A stretch of DNA of 64,000 nt from the NCBI RefSeq assembly GCF_022581195.2, contig NC_061454.1, positions 1,116,001 to 1,180,000 on the forward strand, written 5' to 3'. Below, one piece after another: positions 45,134-58,310 of this stretch. Both the position numbers and the translations under genes were made by a program. This DNA comes from Helicoverpa zea. Its lineage: Eukaryota > Arthropoda > Insecta > Lepidoptera > Noctuidae. The notes under the pieces are model-generated. The model was not told where the DNA came from. It saw nothing but the letters and a program-made list of their open reading frames with translations, and did not search any database. How positions within the stretch are numbered: the stretch's first letter is position 1; each line of letters begins with the position of its first letter.

Positions 45134-46374
45134 GGGTAATGTTTATTGTACCGATTGAGATCATAAAAGGAAGTGATACAGACTTATATTAATGCAGACT
45201 AGATGTGGTGGCGTCGCGGCCCGCCGGCGACGGCATACAGCCACACGCCTCCCGACTCCAACACAACACAGTTCCGTCAAATATCGTATAATCATTAATG
45301 GGCAGTTAATAGCGTTACGGCGATACAATTATAAGAACGTGATGAAACTTAAATTTAGATTATACCTCCCTAAAAATACTGTTGCGTATGATAAACATTA
45401 AAAATAATGATATAAGTCTATAACTAACGATTAGGGATACTTGTCATACCACCATCGAGCTGTCCCGCCAGCTTGCTTACAAATCTCATCATTCGTTAAT
45501 TTGCCGAGGGTTCCGCACTAAACTAAACAGCTAGCCTCTGCGAGATGCCAGTCTACAAATAAACACTTCATCATATAAAAATAAAAGGCAAATATGCGGC
45601 TTTTACGTACAGAACCCTGAGTGCGACTGTCCAAGTTTTAGTATGCCAAGACAGAAGATCCAAATCATCGAATTCAGTGTTCCATTGGAATACTAAAAGC
45701 TGGTTGATAGGATCACGTCTAAGACATATTCAATTAAGTACATTCTTTGAAATAGGCCATAATTATTGTTATTTAAAGTGTACAGCAATGTTGCCATAAT
45801 GTCGATGAAAACAATTAACTTAAACTATTTAATTTAGAATCAAAGATGTCGTAAGCATGATCACGCGGACATTGTTGTCACAAAGTAAGCACGTCTGGGG
45901 GTGTAACACAAATATTGTGAGGATGCCGTACGGTGCGCAATATTAGAGAAATATATTTTTTTTTATAAGTTTTTATCACAATATTTTTATATGTTACAAC
46001 ACCGACGCATTATCGGCCGTCTAAGTGGCGCTTCCATTTTACACCGAAGTACAAATTTTGCTACTGGACCAGCCAAAAGACCTTAACCTATCATCAGGAA
46101 CCACTAACATTATCGACAAAAGTTGTCAGCACTGCTATTACAAATATCGATAAGATGTTCCACCGAAGCCGACTTAACTTTAGGAAATGTTAGTAATTTC
46201 TGATGGCTTTTCAACCATCTGGGACTCGGGAAACCAGTGTAACCTTATTACACCCATTTTCATCGACAACATAAACGTCCATTATTCATAAAACAACTAT
46301 TTACTCTGCATTTTCAAAGTATACAGTTGTTTTAAGAAAACTGACGTTTATATTGTAGGCGAATTTGGGCCTAA

Positions 46375-46534
46375 GGTCGGGAATACACGAACCGCTTAAA
46401 GCAGTTAGGGGCGGCAGCTTCAAGCTGTCGACTGCACAGTAAACTGCAGAATTCTATGGACTCCACTGATTCTGGCGGTGGCAGCTTGAAGCTGTTGCTC
46501 CTGACTGCTTTAAGGGGTTCGTGTATTGCCGGCC
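46375..46534. mobile_element. MITE with about 55-bp imperfect TIRs (GGTCGGGAATACACGAAC)
   Basis: Left GGTCGGGAATACACGAACCG then CTTAAAGCAGT and GGCAGCTTCAAGCTG; the right end is its near reverse complement ending GTTCGTGTATTGCCGGCC. TAA (46372-46374) and TAG (46535-46537) flank it, possibly a decayed 3-bp duplication. It sits 85 bases past the stathmin stop, inside the 3' UTR. Confidence 0.8.
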
Positions 46535-46619
46535 TAGGGTGTTAGTTAGCCTGGTTTCCTACGTCCGGTCGTTCAGTAACGGAGGTATAACAGAGAGTGG
46601 TGTGGGATGTGCTCGCTGC

Positions 46620-49600
46620 CTAGCCGGAGGTGACGGCGGCGGCGCTGTCCACGCGCGCGCTCTTGTTCTGTCGCACCAGCTCCGCGCGCCTCTCCTGGGG
46701 AGACAAAACGAGACTCATATAGAAAATGTACTAGCTTTTTCAAATTCGTAACAAGAGAATTAATACCTTTTTGAAAATTATTCGGTGCAGCAGTTTTACG
46801 GTGAAAGTATAATAATAACTCAAGAACTCGGTTTTACAACTATAGTTAAAAAGATATGTTAGATCTACGTATCAAACTGATTTGCAAAATTCTCAGTGCA
46901 AATTAATTTATAGGCATAAAAATGTAGTAGAATATTCATAAGACATACTTATTGTAACCATGCAGCTTCATATTTTGATTTGTAACAAGACAATTTCGAT
47001 TTCAAATTATTTTAGATCTTGTGACACAGTCAATTTATGAGTTTCTGAATACCTAATGTAATGATGAGAATCATAAAATCAAAGAACACCAATGGCCTAA
47101 TAAAATAAAGTTTTATAAAATAGGTACTACATGGCAACACCTGCATCATCTATCAAGCAAAAAAAAACACAACCGACCTCCTTTTTGACGAAATCCAACT
47201 TTTTCTGCATTTCCTTCTCTCTGTTCTGTTCGGCAGTGGTGAGTTTGTTCTCAATATCTTTGGTTATTTCTTCCACCTTAGCCGTGGCGGCCGAACGCAC
47301 CTCAGCTAGCTTAAGGTTCTGTATTTACGCGAAAAAAAAACAAAAATAAACATAAAAAACAACCATGCATAACACATGCTATATGAATGAAAGATGGATG
47401 AAGAAGAGTAATATGATTATTGATTTGACTAATGGCTGAAACGGTTTGATTTGGTTTTTTGAATTGCGTGAAAGCCAATTTGAGCCCCAATAAAATAATA
47501 TCACTTAAAAAGCCAAATTTTGATATGCCATCAGCACATTTTCAATTTTAAACTAGGCACACTGACTTAGTATTGCCAACGCAAAAAAATAGTTTGAAAA
47601 TTGCCCCCCAGCGAAAAGTGTCGAGTATAATTTTGTGATTACCTCGCAATCCGCTTGAAACCAGTTCGAACCGCCGCAGCCGGCATACAAACAGAACACC
47701 TAAGACCTAAGGTCACAACGAGGCACAGACATCGAGGCGCTTACCAGGTACCAATTTGTATTACAAGTTACTTTAAAAATAGATTAAATAAGTAATTAGA
47801 TCATTTGTCACTATTAAGAAATAACAGTGAGGGTTCTTCCAAATTGGATGTTTCGTGTCCGTGCGGCTCAACCGTGGACAAAACGTCCAATTTGAAATGA
47901 CTCTGATACACATTACACCCAAAGACATAAAGGCAATACCTGAAATATTTGTTGTGGCTGCATATCAGGAATAGTCTTTCGGATGGGTCTACCTCACGTA
48001 CCCATCAGAAGTCCACTTAAGACTAAGTCATGACCAGTTACCATGCTGGTAGGGTCGGCCGAGAATGTGATCTACAGTTAGTGAACCACCATAGGATCTG
48101 GAGACCATTATTATTATTAAACCTGCTGCAGCTTTTCCTGGATGGCGCTCTGCAGCTGCTGGAAGCGCTGTATGCTACACTAGTGCAGGCGACACTCACG
48201 TGGTTGCGCAGCTTCTCCTTCTGCTCGGCCTCGAGCAGCAAGCGGCGGTCGGCGGCCTGCTGCAGCTTCTCTTGGATAGCGCTCTCCAGCTGTTGGAAGC
48301 GTTCGTGGTTGCCAGCGCGAACTTTGCGGACTTGCTCTTCCTATAAGCGAATGAACATAGAATTAAACGAGGGTCCTTCACGTTACACCTATCAATCAAT
48401 AACTAAATTGGCCCAAACAGAAGAGATTCGAGAAGTTTTAGTCTAACTTGTGGAGACATAAGTTAGCTTACATGTTCGCGCAGGCGCTCAAGCATCTTCT
48501 TGATGTTCTCGTCGCGCTTGTCGGCGGCGGTGTTCATCTTCTCCTCGATGGCCTTGTACACTTCCATCGTCTGCTGTTCCAAGGTCAGCCTGTGGGAGAA
48601 CGAAACACCACGTGAGAGTAGTCTATACCAGATAAGAAACCAGCTCTTAGAATAAGTATGCCTTGAAGAGAAAACTTGCATCTCCCAGGGATGGTTGAGT
48701 TAGGAGGCATCCTAGATCCCGCAATAAAACATTGTAACGGATCTAGGATGCTGACTCCTTTGGAAACCTAGATTTTGGAAATTTCACGATACTACATGAG
48801 GAATAGATGGCAATTACCACCAGCAACAAGACTTTGAATTAGACGGCTCAGGATCGCAGCTAATTAAAACCTATCCAAGTGGTTACGAGATGGTTCAGCA
48901 GGATAATGGCCATAGGAACGTCAATTACCTGGTCTTCTCAACACCCTCCAAGTGGTCCTTGAGGCGCGCACGCAGCTCGTTGATGTAGGCCTCGCGTTTC
49001 TCCTCGTGCGTCTCCATCTTGGCGTCCAGAGCCTCCTTGGTGTTGACGATGAAGTTGTTCGTTTGTTCGCTGCGGATGCGAGACGCCTCCTCTATCTTTT
49101 GCATCTTCTGTGCGATGGCAGCCATCTTGCTGGCTTCCAGACTCTGTGGGAGGGTGATTGGTGTTGTTTTTAGGTGATTGTGGAAATGGGGAAATTGAAT
49201 TTGGTCCAAAACTTTCAGCATATAGGGATGTGGTTCCTAGAATTGCAATTATTTGCGAAATTAATTATTCTTTATCAGTTCTCTAACCAGTTATATTACT
49301 GCAGTGTTATCGGCAGTGCAAACATGGTGGTCTTCACTAAGTTTCATTTTCGATTTAGTATAGGTGTATGTCGTATATAATTTGAACATAAAATATAATT
49401 GAAATGCTTCACAAAAATTATCGAAGCCTATTAATAAACAAGAAAAGTTGATGCGAGATAAGAAGACCACTCTTACTGGACTTCCCTATTTTAGTTGTAT
49501 TTTAGTAGTTTGTATTGTAGTTTAATCCTGAACAAATTCCCCTATCCTACTTACACGTCTCCTCTCCTCAGCCGCCTTCAATTTCTCCTGGATCTCCTCA

Positions 49601-52600
49601 ACGGAGGGCGTCTTCTCAGGGGAGTCAGCGCGGCGAGGCACGGGCACTCCCACTGGCTCGGCCAGGATCACCTCGTACGCCAGACCTCCCTTAGACATCT
49701 CTTGGCAGCGGATCTCGGTGGCTGAGGAAGATTATTTAATTAGTACTTTAGTATGAAGTCGATTGGTTTAGTTCTCGAGGAGAACTACTTTCTTGTCTGT
49801 AGCTTTTTGGTCGTTTTTATAATCACATAAATAGTCATTATAAATTCAGAAGTAATTATGTACCTGAAAGATGTTGTTGTCGGAAATTATTTCAATAGAA
49901 CCTATCTTGGATATTTAAGTGTGTTTCGGTACTACGTGATACTGCAGGTACCTACTGTGATATGTATGTGGTTTAGTAGCTAAATCATTAACAACGAAAT
50001 TACAAAATATGTCTTTGCTGGCATACACGAAGAACACATTGCAGTTGCTACAATTCGAAGAATCAGAAGACAGCAACATAGTCATTCATTCCTTTACATG
50101 GTTCAATAACCACACCAAACGTACCTAAGCAATTATAACACAGTTTATCAAGCCACAACTAATTCACAAATGGAAGCTCAATGGTCACAAAATGGCTGGT
50201 ACACCACATAACGACCACGTACAACGGCCATCACTCATAAATATAAACATTGGGTACATCGTCGTATCTGATAATTACGCTTCACATCATAAATTACTTT
50301 TTACGTTACAATTTACCAAGAAATTATTCATTCACTTTTTTTCTAGAAACGTTTAAAAGTAATCAATTTTCGCTCAGTTTTTGTGCGTTCGTGTTTCTAA
50401 ATTGACGTTGCTCTGAACGTTGATACAAAAACGTAATTTGTGTTAGCTTGATGCGAAATCATAATCATGTAATTGTGATTGAGTCACTAATGTTTATAAC
50501 TGAACATTAAATAGGAGGGTCATATTGACCTCTGTATACCGTTATGAAGTTATGACGCTTTTTGGTCCCCGATAAAGCTATAAAATATCGAGACAAATTT
50601 TACGACTGCAAATGTGGTTGTATGGTGTTTGGGCAGTGGCTATCGCCAGTTCCTAGACTTATGAAGGCTTATAGTTCTATGGCACTCCTTATTGGATCTA
50701 AGTTCGTTTTATGGTCACATAGGAACTTTAGGCATGCCTTTACGAAATACAAACAGCTTAAAGAACAAAGCTTTGTGTGCGTGATCATACATAAATATCC
50801 AAGGAGTTTACCTACCTACGTTTAAATGCAATCAAATAAATTTAGAGAGAACAATGAAAGAACCTCTAGTTAGTCTATTTAGTATCCTATAATTTGATAG
50901 GGTAATATGATGTAGGTAACACTAAATTGCTTTGAAATAATACTCTCTGATGGGTACTTTCCTCGTTTGCGCCTTCGTCCTATGAACATGTAGGTACCAT
51001 TCGATCCGTTCTACATAAGAAAGTAGACAGGATATTGAAAACACGTCTTCCTCCGAATAACAATAGACAAACTATCTTCATAGACCATAGACACCGTAAC
51101 AGTTATGTCACACCATTGTTGCATAGGGTCGGAACTACGCATCACTTGACGGTCGCGCGCGACGCATAAAGCCATAACTGCACACTCTAATCGAACGCTG
51201 CGAACAATGGCCGCAGCAATTTGCAATTTTATAGGTAAACGTACAGCTTATAGGAAATATGTTGTTTGGTGGATGAGTGCTGTGGCTGTATTGTGTGGTT
51301 ATCGGCAGTTAATTAATCGTTTACTCTTTTAGAGCACGTATTAAACCCTCATTTATAAAACTACCGTGATTTTTTATAGGGAGGGCGAAGAAATCTCCGT
51401 CTATTCGAGTATTTAGTATGAACTTACTGTTAATACATAAGCACTAATTAAATATCTATGATACAGGCTCGTAAAAGTAAATCTGAACACGTAAAACAAC
51501 GCCAATCGAACATTAAACCGCTTACCCACAACTGGATAGATATTATCTACCTATATCCATAGATAGGTATGAACGTGTCCAAAAAATCGACCGCAAGTCA
51601 TGACCCTGAGCAGAGGTCGCGCCGAGCTACGCATTGGGCCTAAAATGTTTTATAAAACATCCCTCGAACAAATAACTGCCTACACTTTCAGCAATAAACC
51701 CCCTTAATACCCTGTAATGTAAACCAGGAATATAACGCTTTTAAATCTCCATATAAATTGTGCTAATTGAGTTTTCACATACAACTATTGACACTTCCAA
51801 ACATAAACGATCCCCCAAATTACCAATTATTACATCTCCAACCGTCCCACTAATTTCTCTGACAATATTTTACAAATTAAGCGTAATTTTAAAGGCGTTA
51901 ATTAACGTCCCCATCCGAATACACTCGCTAAACTCATTAAATTACCGCCCCCGACGTTTAAGGGAGGAATTCTTAAAACGCAACCGGGGTAAGGGGTACT
52001 GTTATATTCAAGGTCGGGTAAACTTCGGCAAGGAATGCTGTATTGTTTAATTATTGGGGGGAAATTAGGGGGCTCATTGCTCCCAACACCCCCATGAGTC
52101 ATGCCAATTGCATTTACAATCGAGCTTATATTATGACTGTCTGCGAACTATGTCGGTATAAAAACAGGTGACTCACACTCGACGACGTAGGGCGGGGGTG
52201 ACTTTCCATTATACGCATAAATATTTAATCAGAGCTAGGTACTTTGAAAGGCTAGAATAGAATAGGATGATTTGACTTTATTGAGAACAAAGCTTTCTCA
52301 TTAATGCATGTTATTGTCTATGAACAATACGTAGTAACTAGAATACGTATCTATAAGATTCTCCCAAAATTTAAAGTCTACTGCATCAATTTTCTAGATT
52401 AAGTAGCTTCAACAAATACAATTTCCTGAACAATAAAAAAACTGAAGGGGGAAAACACGGCGCCAAGGGTCTTAAATAAGTGTCGGAATTTCACTCGGCC
52501 ACGTGAAAAGGGGCTTCAAAAAAACAAACACGCGCCACAATACAAAACTAACAATAACTCACTTAAAAGGGGTGAAAACTCTTGACCCGCGACACAAAGG

Positions 52601-55600
52601 GGACTCACATCCCCCGGGCTGTGTACTATCTTTGAAAGGGATCTCACCCTGTATAGTGTCACGGAATAGTGCCGAACGGAGTGATAATGTTGTCGGTAAA
52701 TGTAGGTGAAAATTTTACTTTTGCCTAACATTAAAACAAATTGTAGTGTCTTGCTTTTCATACAATGCTATGTCAGTATATAAAAGTAAAAAGTTTAAAA
52801 AGCTGTGTTAATGAATGAATGTTCGGCAAAAGTAGGAGGATCCCGGTAATCATCATCATCATATCAACCAATTGCCGTCCACTGCTGAACGTAGGCCTCC
52901 CAAAAACGAACGCCAAACATCCCGGTCATGGGCCCGATAATATGGTACCATAATTAAGAAAAATATGACGCTATAAAAGACTCCATTTCCTATCTACTCC
53001 GTGGCTTATGAAAGAGAATTTCCCAGTCTCCAAGCTGACTCAGGCTGAAAGCCTTACTTAACATCCTTTGGCAGTAACCCTTCATCACTGCACTTAGTCG
53101 AGCTAGAACAAGCTAACTTTCCTGGCAGCCAAATTGAAAGCTCTCCAAATGGCTGCCAGCTACGATTAATGTTGTTTTTTATCTTCCAAAATTCAGGATT
53201 TAAATGCCGAAATGGAGTACGAGTAAGTATACTGGTGTTCCGTTATTTATTTTTAATGTATATTTATTTTGTCAATTAATGCAGTCTGTCTAATATGGCA
53301 GCTTTAACTTTGAATCGGTCTCGAAGATCATCATTTTCTTCCATGTTATGTTACCAGGTACCAGAAACCGTAAGTACAAAGAGCAAAGGCTAGGAAATCC
53401 TGATCTTTTATTTGCATGGCTGTAGTTACCAGGAACCATGGCTTGGCTAGGTACATAGACAAAGCCAGGCAAATGCTCCCATTTGCACACAGAAGTCTTC
53501 AAAGTGTTTAGAAATTAAGCTTACTGAAGAATTGCCTGTAAAACATTACTTACTTATGAACTTGACCTTCTTCGGTTGCTTGGTCCTCGGTTTCCCTACT
53601 GGTTTCTTGGCGGGCGCTGACCTTCGGTGAGCTAGGACAGAAAGGGAACGTCAGCGGAGTCCGGGCCCGCGACGTTAACTACTCTTGCGGAGACAAACAG
53701 ATCCCTCTGGCTTCGAAAAACAACTGACTATCAACTCAGCTTGATGAAGTAACCTCAAGTGTTTCCAAAGTCCCCTAAAATCGAAAATTAACTTTTCTGG
53801 AGTTCTGTTTTAATGTTCAATTCCACTAGAAGACCATAAGGTGCTTAAATACAGAAATGTAATCCGTCTGATTATACGAACGAACGAGCAAAACGTCAAA
53901 AACTTAAATTGCAAATACCAGAAGGCACGCCTTCATTGCCAAGTCAACATCCCCCAAACAGCCCTAAAACACAATCGAAAAACGATTACGCCGGTCAATT
54001 GGACCCAACTAATGTTTATTTGAGGAGCATTCGGACGCACGTTCTAATGAATCGATGCTCGCGTGACTGGTGGAAAGCATCGGTTGTGGTGAACAAACAA
54101 TCGATGGAAAATGTCGCAGTCCACATAACATGTATCAAAGCTTTAGAATGTTGGCTACATGTACAGAAAAATTCACATCATGAGTAATAATAAAAAAGCT
54201 AGTTTTACGATCAATGTTTCCTGAAAATACATGTTATAGGAGACAACTTTTATAGCTCTAGGAGTCATCAGCCTAACCTTAACAAACCTATTTGTGGGAT
54301 AAAAAGGATTATGTTGTTCGATTTATGATGACATAAAATACGTAGTTCGTATTTTATGTCATCAAGTCATTAAATTATTATTCCAAAATTAAATACGCCT
54401 TTCTTTGTATGAGAAGAAGATAAGTTTTGTAATATGCCTTGATGAATTTCAGACAACTCAACAACATGACGTCATATGCCCAAGATCGCAAATGAATAGT
54501 CATTTATTAGATATTTGGGCTCCAACTCATGTTGTTGGGGACGTCTCGGTAATAGTATCGAGGTAATAACGACGACACGACGCCGGGAGATGAGGCCGCT
54601 ACGTGAGGGGAATGCGGGAGTTCAGACCAAATTCTCCGCAAATACGGATAATCCCTCACGGCAACGCTAAGTCCTACTTACACAGCAGACAATGTGGAGT
54701 CCAAGCTATACAAACTGTTAAGTCGACTTAAAACTTTAATTCTCAGCCGATTCATACGCAAAGTTTTAACAGGATATAAACCTGTGTTCATTTTTCGCGG
54801 TGGAGGGCATTTTCCCTTTTTTTTGGGACCAAATTACGAATGACAATGGAAAACATTGTTTCGACAAATATGTCAAGCAAAAGGAATGATAATTTCACAT
54901 TTATTCGTATACATTACAAATCAAATAAAACTACCCCTCGCCGAAGAAATTAATTTCCTAAAATCCAAGTTCGCCAACCAAGCAATTCGAAATGAAAACA
55001 ATATTTGTGATTGCACGAGCGTCTCGGGAGGGCTATCTATCAAAAGTTAATTATATAGCTTTCGCTATAATTCATGTCAAAACAATTGTCATGAGCTTGC
55101 CTCTTCAATTCCGTGTAATTTAGTCTTCCTTTCATAACGATTTCACAAATTACCAACCAAGGGGAAATATTGCGGCGAACCGCTCCAATCTGTGCTGTTT
55201 TACGGTACCGCAGATTGCAGATATGCGCTTGAAAAATCTGGACTTTGACTAGCTAGGATAAATGATGAGATGCTGAGAAAAAGATAAGAGATACCCAATG
55301 TAAAATTGCTGAAATACGCGCTTTCGCTAGTATATAGAATAGAAAAACCAAAGTTATTCAACCCGAGACGGTTTCACTCGTTACTTCAGAATTCAAATCT
55401 ATAATTTTTCATCCATATTCAATAGAGCTGCAACTGTATAAAACGGCAATTTAATGAACGTGCATAAAAACAATAAAGCAGAAAAAATGGTAATCGAATA
55501 CAAACGGGGCAGTCACAACTGAAAGGTCGACGGGCAGCCCCCTCCGGCGCCGCACGATACAACATGGAAAACCTGATAAAATATTTAAAGGCTGGCTTTA

Positions 55601-58310
55601 AAACCCTTGAGGGGAGAGCTGAAAGTAAATTTACTACCGCTGGGAATATGAGCGTTGGCACGTACGAGTGTTTTAAACACGACGCAAATGCGGTGGCTAG
55701 GCGATGCAGAAACAAGAGATATATTCTATGCACCGTAAAGAACATTCCAGAATAGCGGAGACGGCATCAACTCTACGAGTTACGCTCATTAGGAAAATGG
55801 GTGCGACTTTGTATACAACCCTGTTTTATAGTGTTCACCGCAAAAGTGTTATTTTTAAATCCATTCAACAAGAAGGGGTTGAAATGGAAATTATTTAAGT
55901 TGGTGCAAGTCGTAAAGGAGCTTAGTTTGCAAATACTCAAGTTGTCGAACTCAGTCAGTGGACGGAATAGTTCGGAACACGCAAACTTTGTAAGCAGCCG
56001 CAATGCATCATTGTGGACATGTGTGGCTGTATGTTAGAAAATGAACAAACCGCAGGTCGGTGATCTTTCGTTTTCCATTAAGCCACAAAACAGAAGTAAT
56101 ACGCGTTAGATCTCTCGCAAGAGATGAAACGCGTGTTTTATAGCATTGTTCAACCCTCGTACAGGATCAATAACGTGTGTCGTCTCGACGCCAAATAAAA
56201 AAGGCGTAAACTTCTACATGTAAAAGGACTCCTTACTCCGACGAGAGTAATCCATTTAACACTCTCATCATAATGAATCCCATTGTAAAAGTAATGTTTT
56301 TATTAAGCAAAATGACATGGTAATAAAGATGATCAAAATCTGTAAGCCTCGCCGCACCCTCCGCAAAGGGTGCTGAACTTGTTAAGCCAATTAAACCCTA
56401 CTGTTATAATCGTCCCCTAAACAATTATGTGATTTCGAGTCCCCTGTTGTCAGTTGACAATGGCGCTATATATTTGCTAATCCACCTACACTTGAATGTA
56501 GTGACAAGCGTTACACGGTGTTACGACGTGAATTATGAGCGGATGATAGATCGAAGAAACCTTTAGAGCGTTAATTATGAAGATGTTTCTCGATACGTTC
56601 GATTCCGGCAGTTATGCGCAAGAGAATGCGTGGCTGCGGCTGTAACGAACAATCATAACGATTCTGAGGAATACAGTTTCTTAGAAATTCGCATTTCCAA
56701 GGCTATCGGTATAGTCCGTAAAACCCATGTTTCATGGGCTCTGAAGCCATGAAGTTGAATACCAAGGACTTGCTCGGTTAGAAGAGTGGAGATCGATCGT
56801 AAATTGTTTTAATGTTTCGAACATCAATAATTCAGAAGGCATATCGCCTGGGTCTATTTCAAATCTAGTTTGAAATTCTGTTATTAGTCAAGCATTTTAT
56901 AAAAGGACTTTTCTAGGCACCACAAATTGATGGTAATTCATCGGTTAAGAAATCAAGTTCCGGTAAATTAAAAACCACTAAATTGAACTGACCAACTGAA
57001 AACCTTGAAACGAAATCATTGGGCACTTTCGGAAAAGAAAATCTGCCATTTCGCAATCTGTGCAGTGACTAATTGGCGAAAATTACAAAAATGTCGTTAA
57101 TTAACCAGCCTGCAATAATAAAGCGACACGAGGTCCTTAAATGCGTGCTTAGTGACGCATAAAATACCAAAACAGTTTACTAAGGGCCACTAAAGCGATT
57201 ATGTCGCGATTGCGTGACATAATTTAATCAGGCTCACGATATTATGTGAAAACAACTATTTTTCCAAATTCCCCAGACAAGCATGTTAGGACTGCTCAAA
57301 TGTTATGGAATGGGTTTCCATTACGTAAGAAATCATTTTCTTGAAAAGGCTTTCTAATTTTAGCCTTGAGGTCTTGTAGTGAGGAGTTGTATAACGTTGG
57401 TATTCTATGCGCAGACTGGTGGACGCGTGCCACAGTATCGCAATTCGTAGTCGGTACAAAATGGTGGACATTATGCAGTAATGTTTAATCAATAGTTGTA
57501 GTGAGGCCGGCACCGACTGACAGGTATCCGTAAAACTGGAAAAGCCCGAACATGATTCAAGGATCATTTAGCACGGATTTTTCAAGATTCTGTCAAAAAG
57601 GAGTTACGCTGTCAACAGCGTTAAACATGGTTTTTGATATACATACAGGCGAAATAAGGATAACTTTCTCGTTCCTGTAATTAAGCAACTTTTCACAATA
57701 AACTACCTTACATAACTACCAACAAGCTTGCGATTAGTAATTGAACACAAATCAACGTAAACCCCTTTGACTTTGTTATGATGACGCTGAAGACATCGGT
57801 TGTCATCTTACAACACTGCTCCTTTGTAGTAATCGATGGGTCACGTGATTTACGTCAGATACAATTTAAATATAGGCGCCGGCCGGCACCCCTCACCCCG
57901 CCGGCCGGCCGGCGGCTCCGAAGCTCAATAACAGACATCCTAGGGCACCAAAACTTGACTTTAAAAGCACAAAGCATCGAGGACTAATGTATTTTACCTT
58001 CAATTCATCAGTCTCAAAACAAATTGGAAGCCGCTATTGACAGTTAAAGAGGTTACCTTCTGTATTGCCATTTCTTATGAATTTTTGAGATTTTGACAAA
58101 CGATTTGAGATTAAAGTACAATTTGAGGCCAGATAACAACGTAGGGCGTTTGTCTCCGCAGCGAGAGTAACAGCGTCGCCGGTCGAATTCGTGATGAGGA
58201 CGATGGATTTGTCCACAGCAGCAGTGTTCCCAACCTGCAGGCAGAACGGGTGCGCGGCATGAGTGGCAGAAGCACTGCATCACCGAATCCCGAACGAGCC
58301 CTATCAGCAT
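46620..58310 (-). CDS. stai: Stathmin (microtubule-destabilising phosphoprotein), long SCG10-like isoform
   Basis: Eight coding exons, 58310-58235, 53631-53554, 49721-49555, 49143-48929, 48589-48472, 48340-48200, 47318-47178 and 46694-46620; phases agree and the total is 1011 nt, 336 residues. Stathmins bind two alpha/beta-tubulin dimers along one long helix and are switched off by phosphorylation. Exon 1 (MLIGLVRDSVMQCFCHSC...) is short, hydrophobic and Cys-rich, like the palmitoylated Golgi anchor of SCG10-type neuronal stathmins. Exon 2 is basic (KKPVGKPRTKQPKKVKF). From residue 53 the stathmin domain begins EIRCQEMSKGGLAYEVILAE, with SPEKTP and SVEEIQEKLKAAEERR (regulatory Ser region), then repeated 47-residue-like helical units. 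Six coding exons end in phase 0 or encode similar coiled-coil blocks. The first ATG has a good context (CACCATG), with an in-frame TAG upstream. Shorter isoforms starting downstream are possible. Confidence 0.92.
48123..48167 (-). CDS. stai: Duplicated in-frame stathmin mini-exon (putative cassette exon)
   Basis: Exactly 45 nt encode RFQQLQSAIQEKLQQ, a near copy of RFQQLESAIQEKLQQ in the exon 48340-48200 just upstream. It is bordered by GCATACAG (acceptor, 48168-48170 on the plus strand) and CAG|GTTTAA (donor). Start and end are phase 0, so inclusion between the 48340-48200 and 47318-47178 exons keeps the frame. It may be a real alternative exon or a recent partial exon duplication. The donor is not strong. 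Confidence 0.4.
49722..53553. other. Stathmin intron 2
   Basis: No exon recognised. It contains a dispersed-repeat fragment at 52847-52930 and short hairpins (for example CTGGCAGCCA/TGGCTGCCAG near 53120-53152). Several short open frames (50562-50825, 51760-52050, 52503-52709) have no protein-like features and are not called. Confidence 0.4.
52847..52930 (-). repeat. Lepidopteran dispersed repeat end with (ATC)n
   Basis: ATCATCATCATATCAACCAA followed by TTGCCGTCCACTGCTGAACG and TAGGCCTCCC; a common retroelement tail in reverse orientation. Confidence 0.6.
54326..54364. other. Perfect 17-bp hairpin
   Basis: TGATGACATAAAATACG (54326-54342), loop TAGTT, exact complement 54348-54364. No flanking duplication seen, so it could be a fold-back repeat or a structured element. 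Confidence 0.55.
57875..57916. other. GC-rich palindromic patch (CCGGCCGG cluster)
   Basis: GGCGCCGGCCGGCAC, spacer, then CCGCCGGCCGGCCGGCGGC, in an otherwise AT-rich intron about 300 bases from the stathmin first coding exon. It may be part of a CpG-rich regulatory region; no named site is claimed. Confidence 0.35.

Larger units (their letters stand above)
53632..58234. other. Stathmin intron 1
   Basis: A 4.6-kb intron without recognisable exons or mobile-element termini, and notably poorer in repeats than the Rab5 introns. It holds the hairpin 54326-54364 and a GC-rich palindromic patch at 57875-57916. Confidence 0.4.

Noticed and set aside
48030..49173. Plus-strand open frames over the stathmin exons
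   Set aside because: Antisense shadows of coiled-coil exons; the minus strand gives a continuous spliced stathmin with matching phases.
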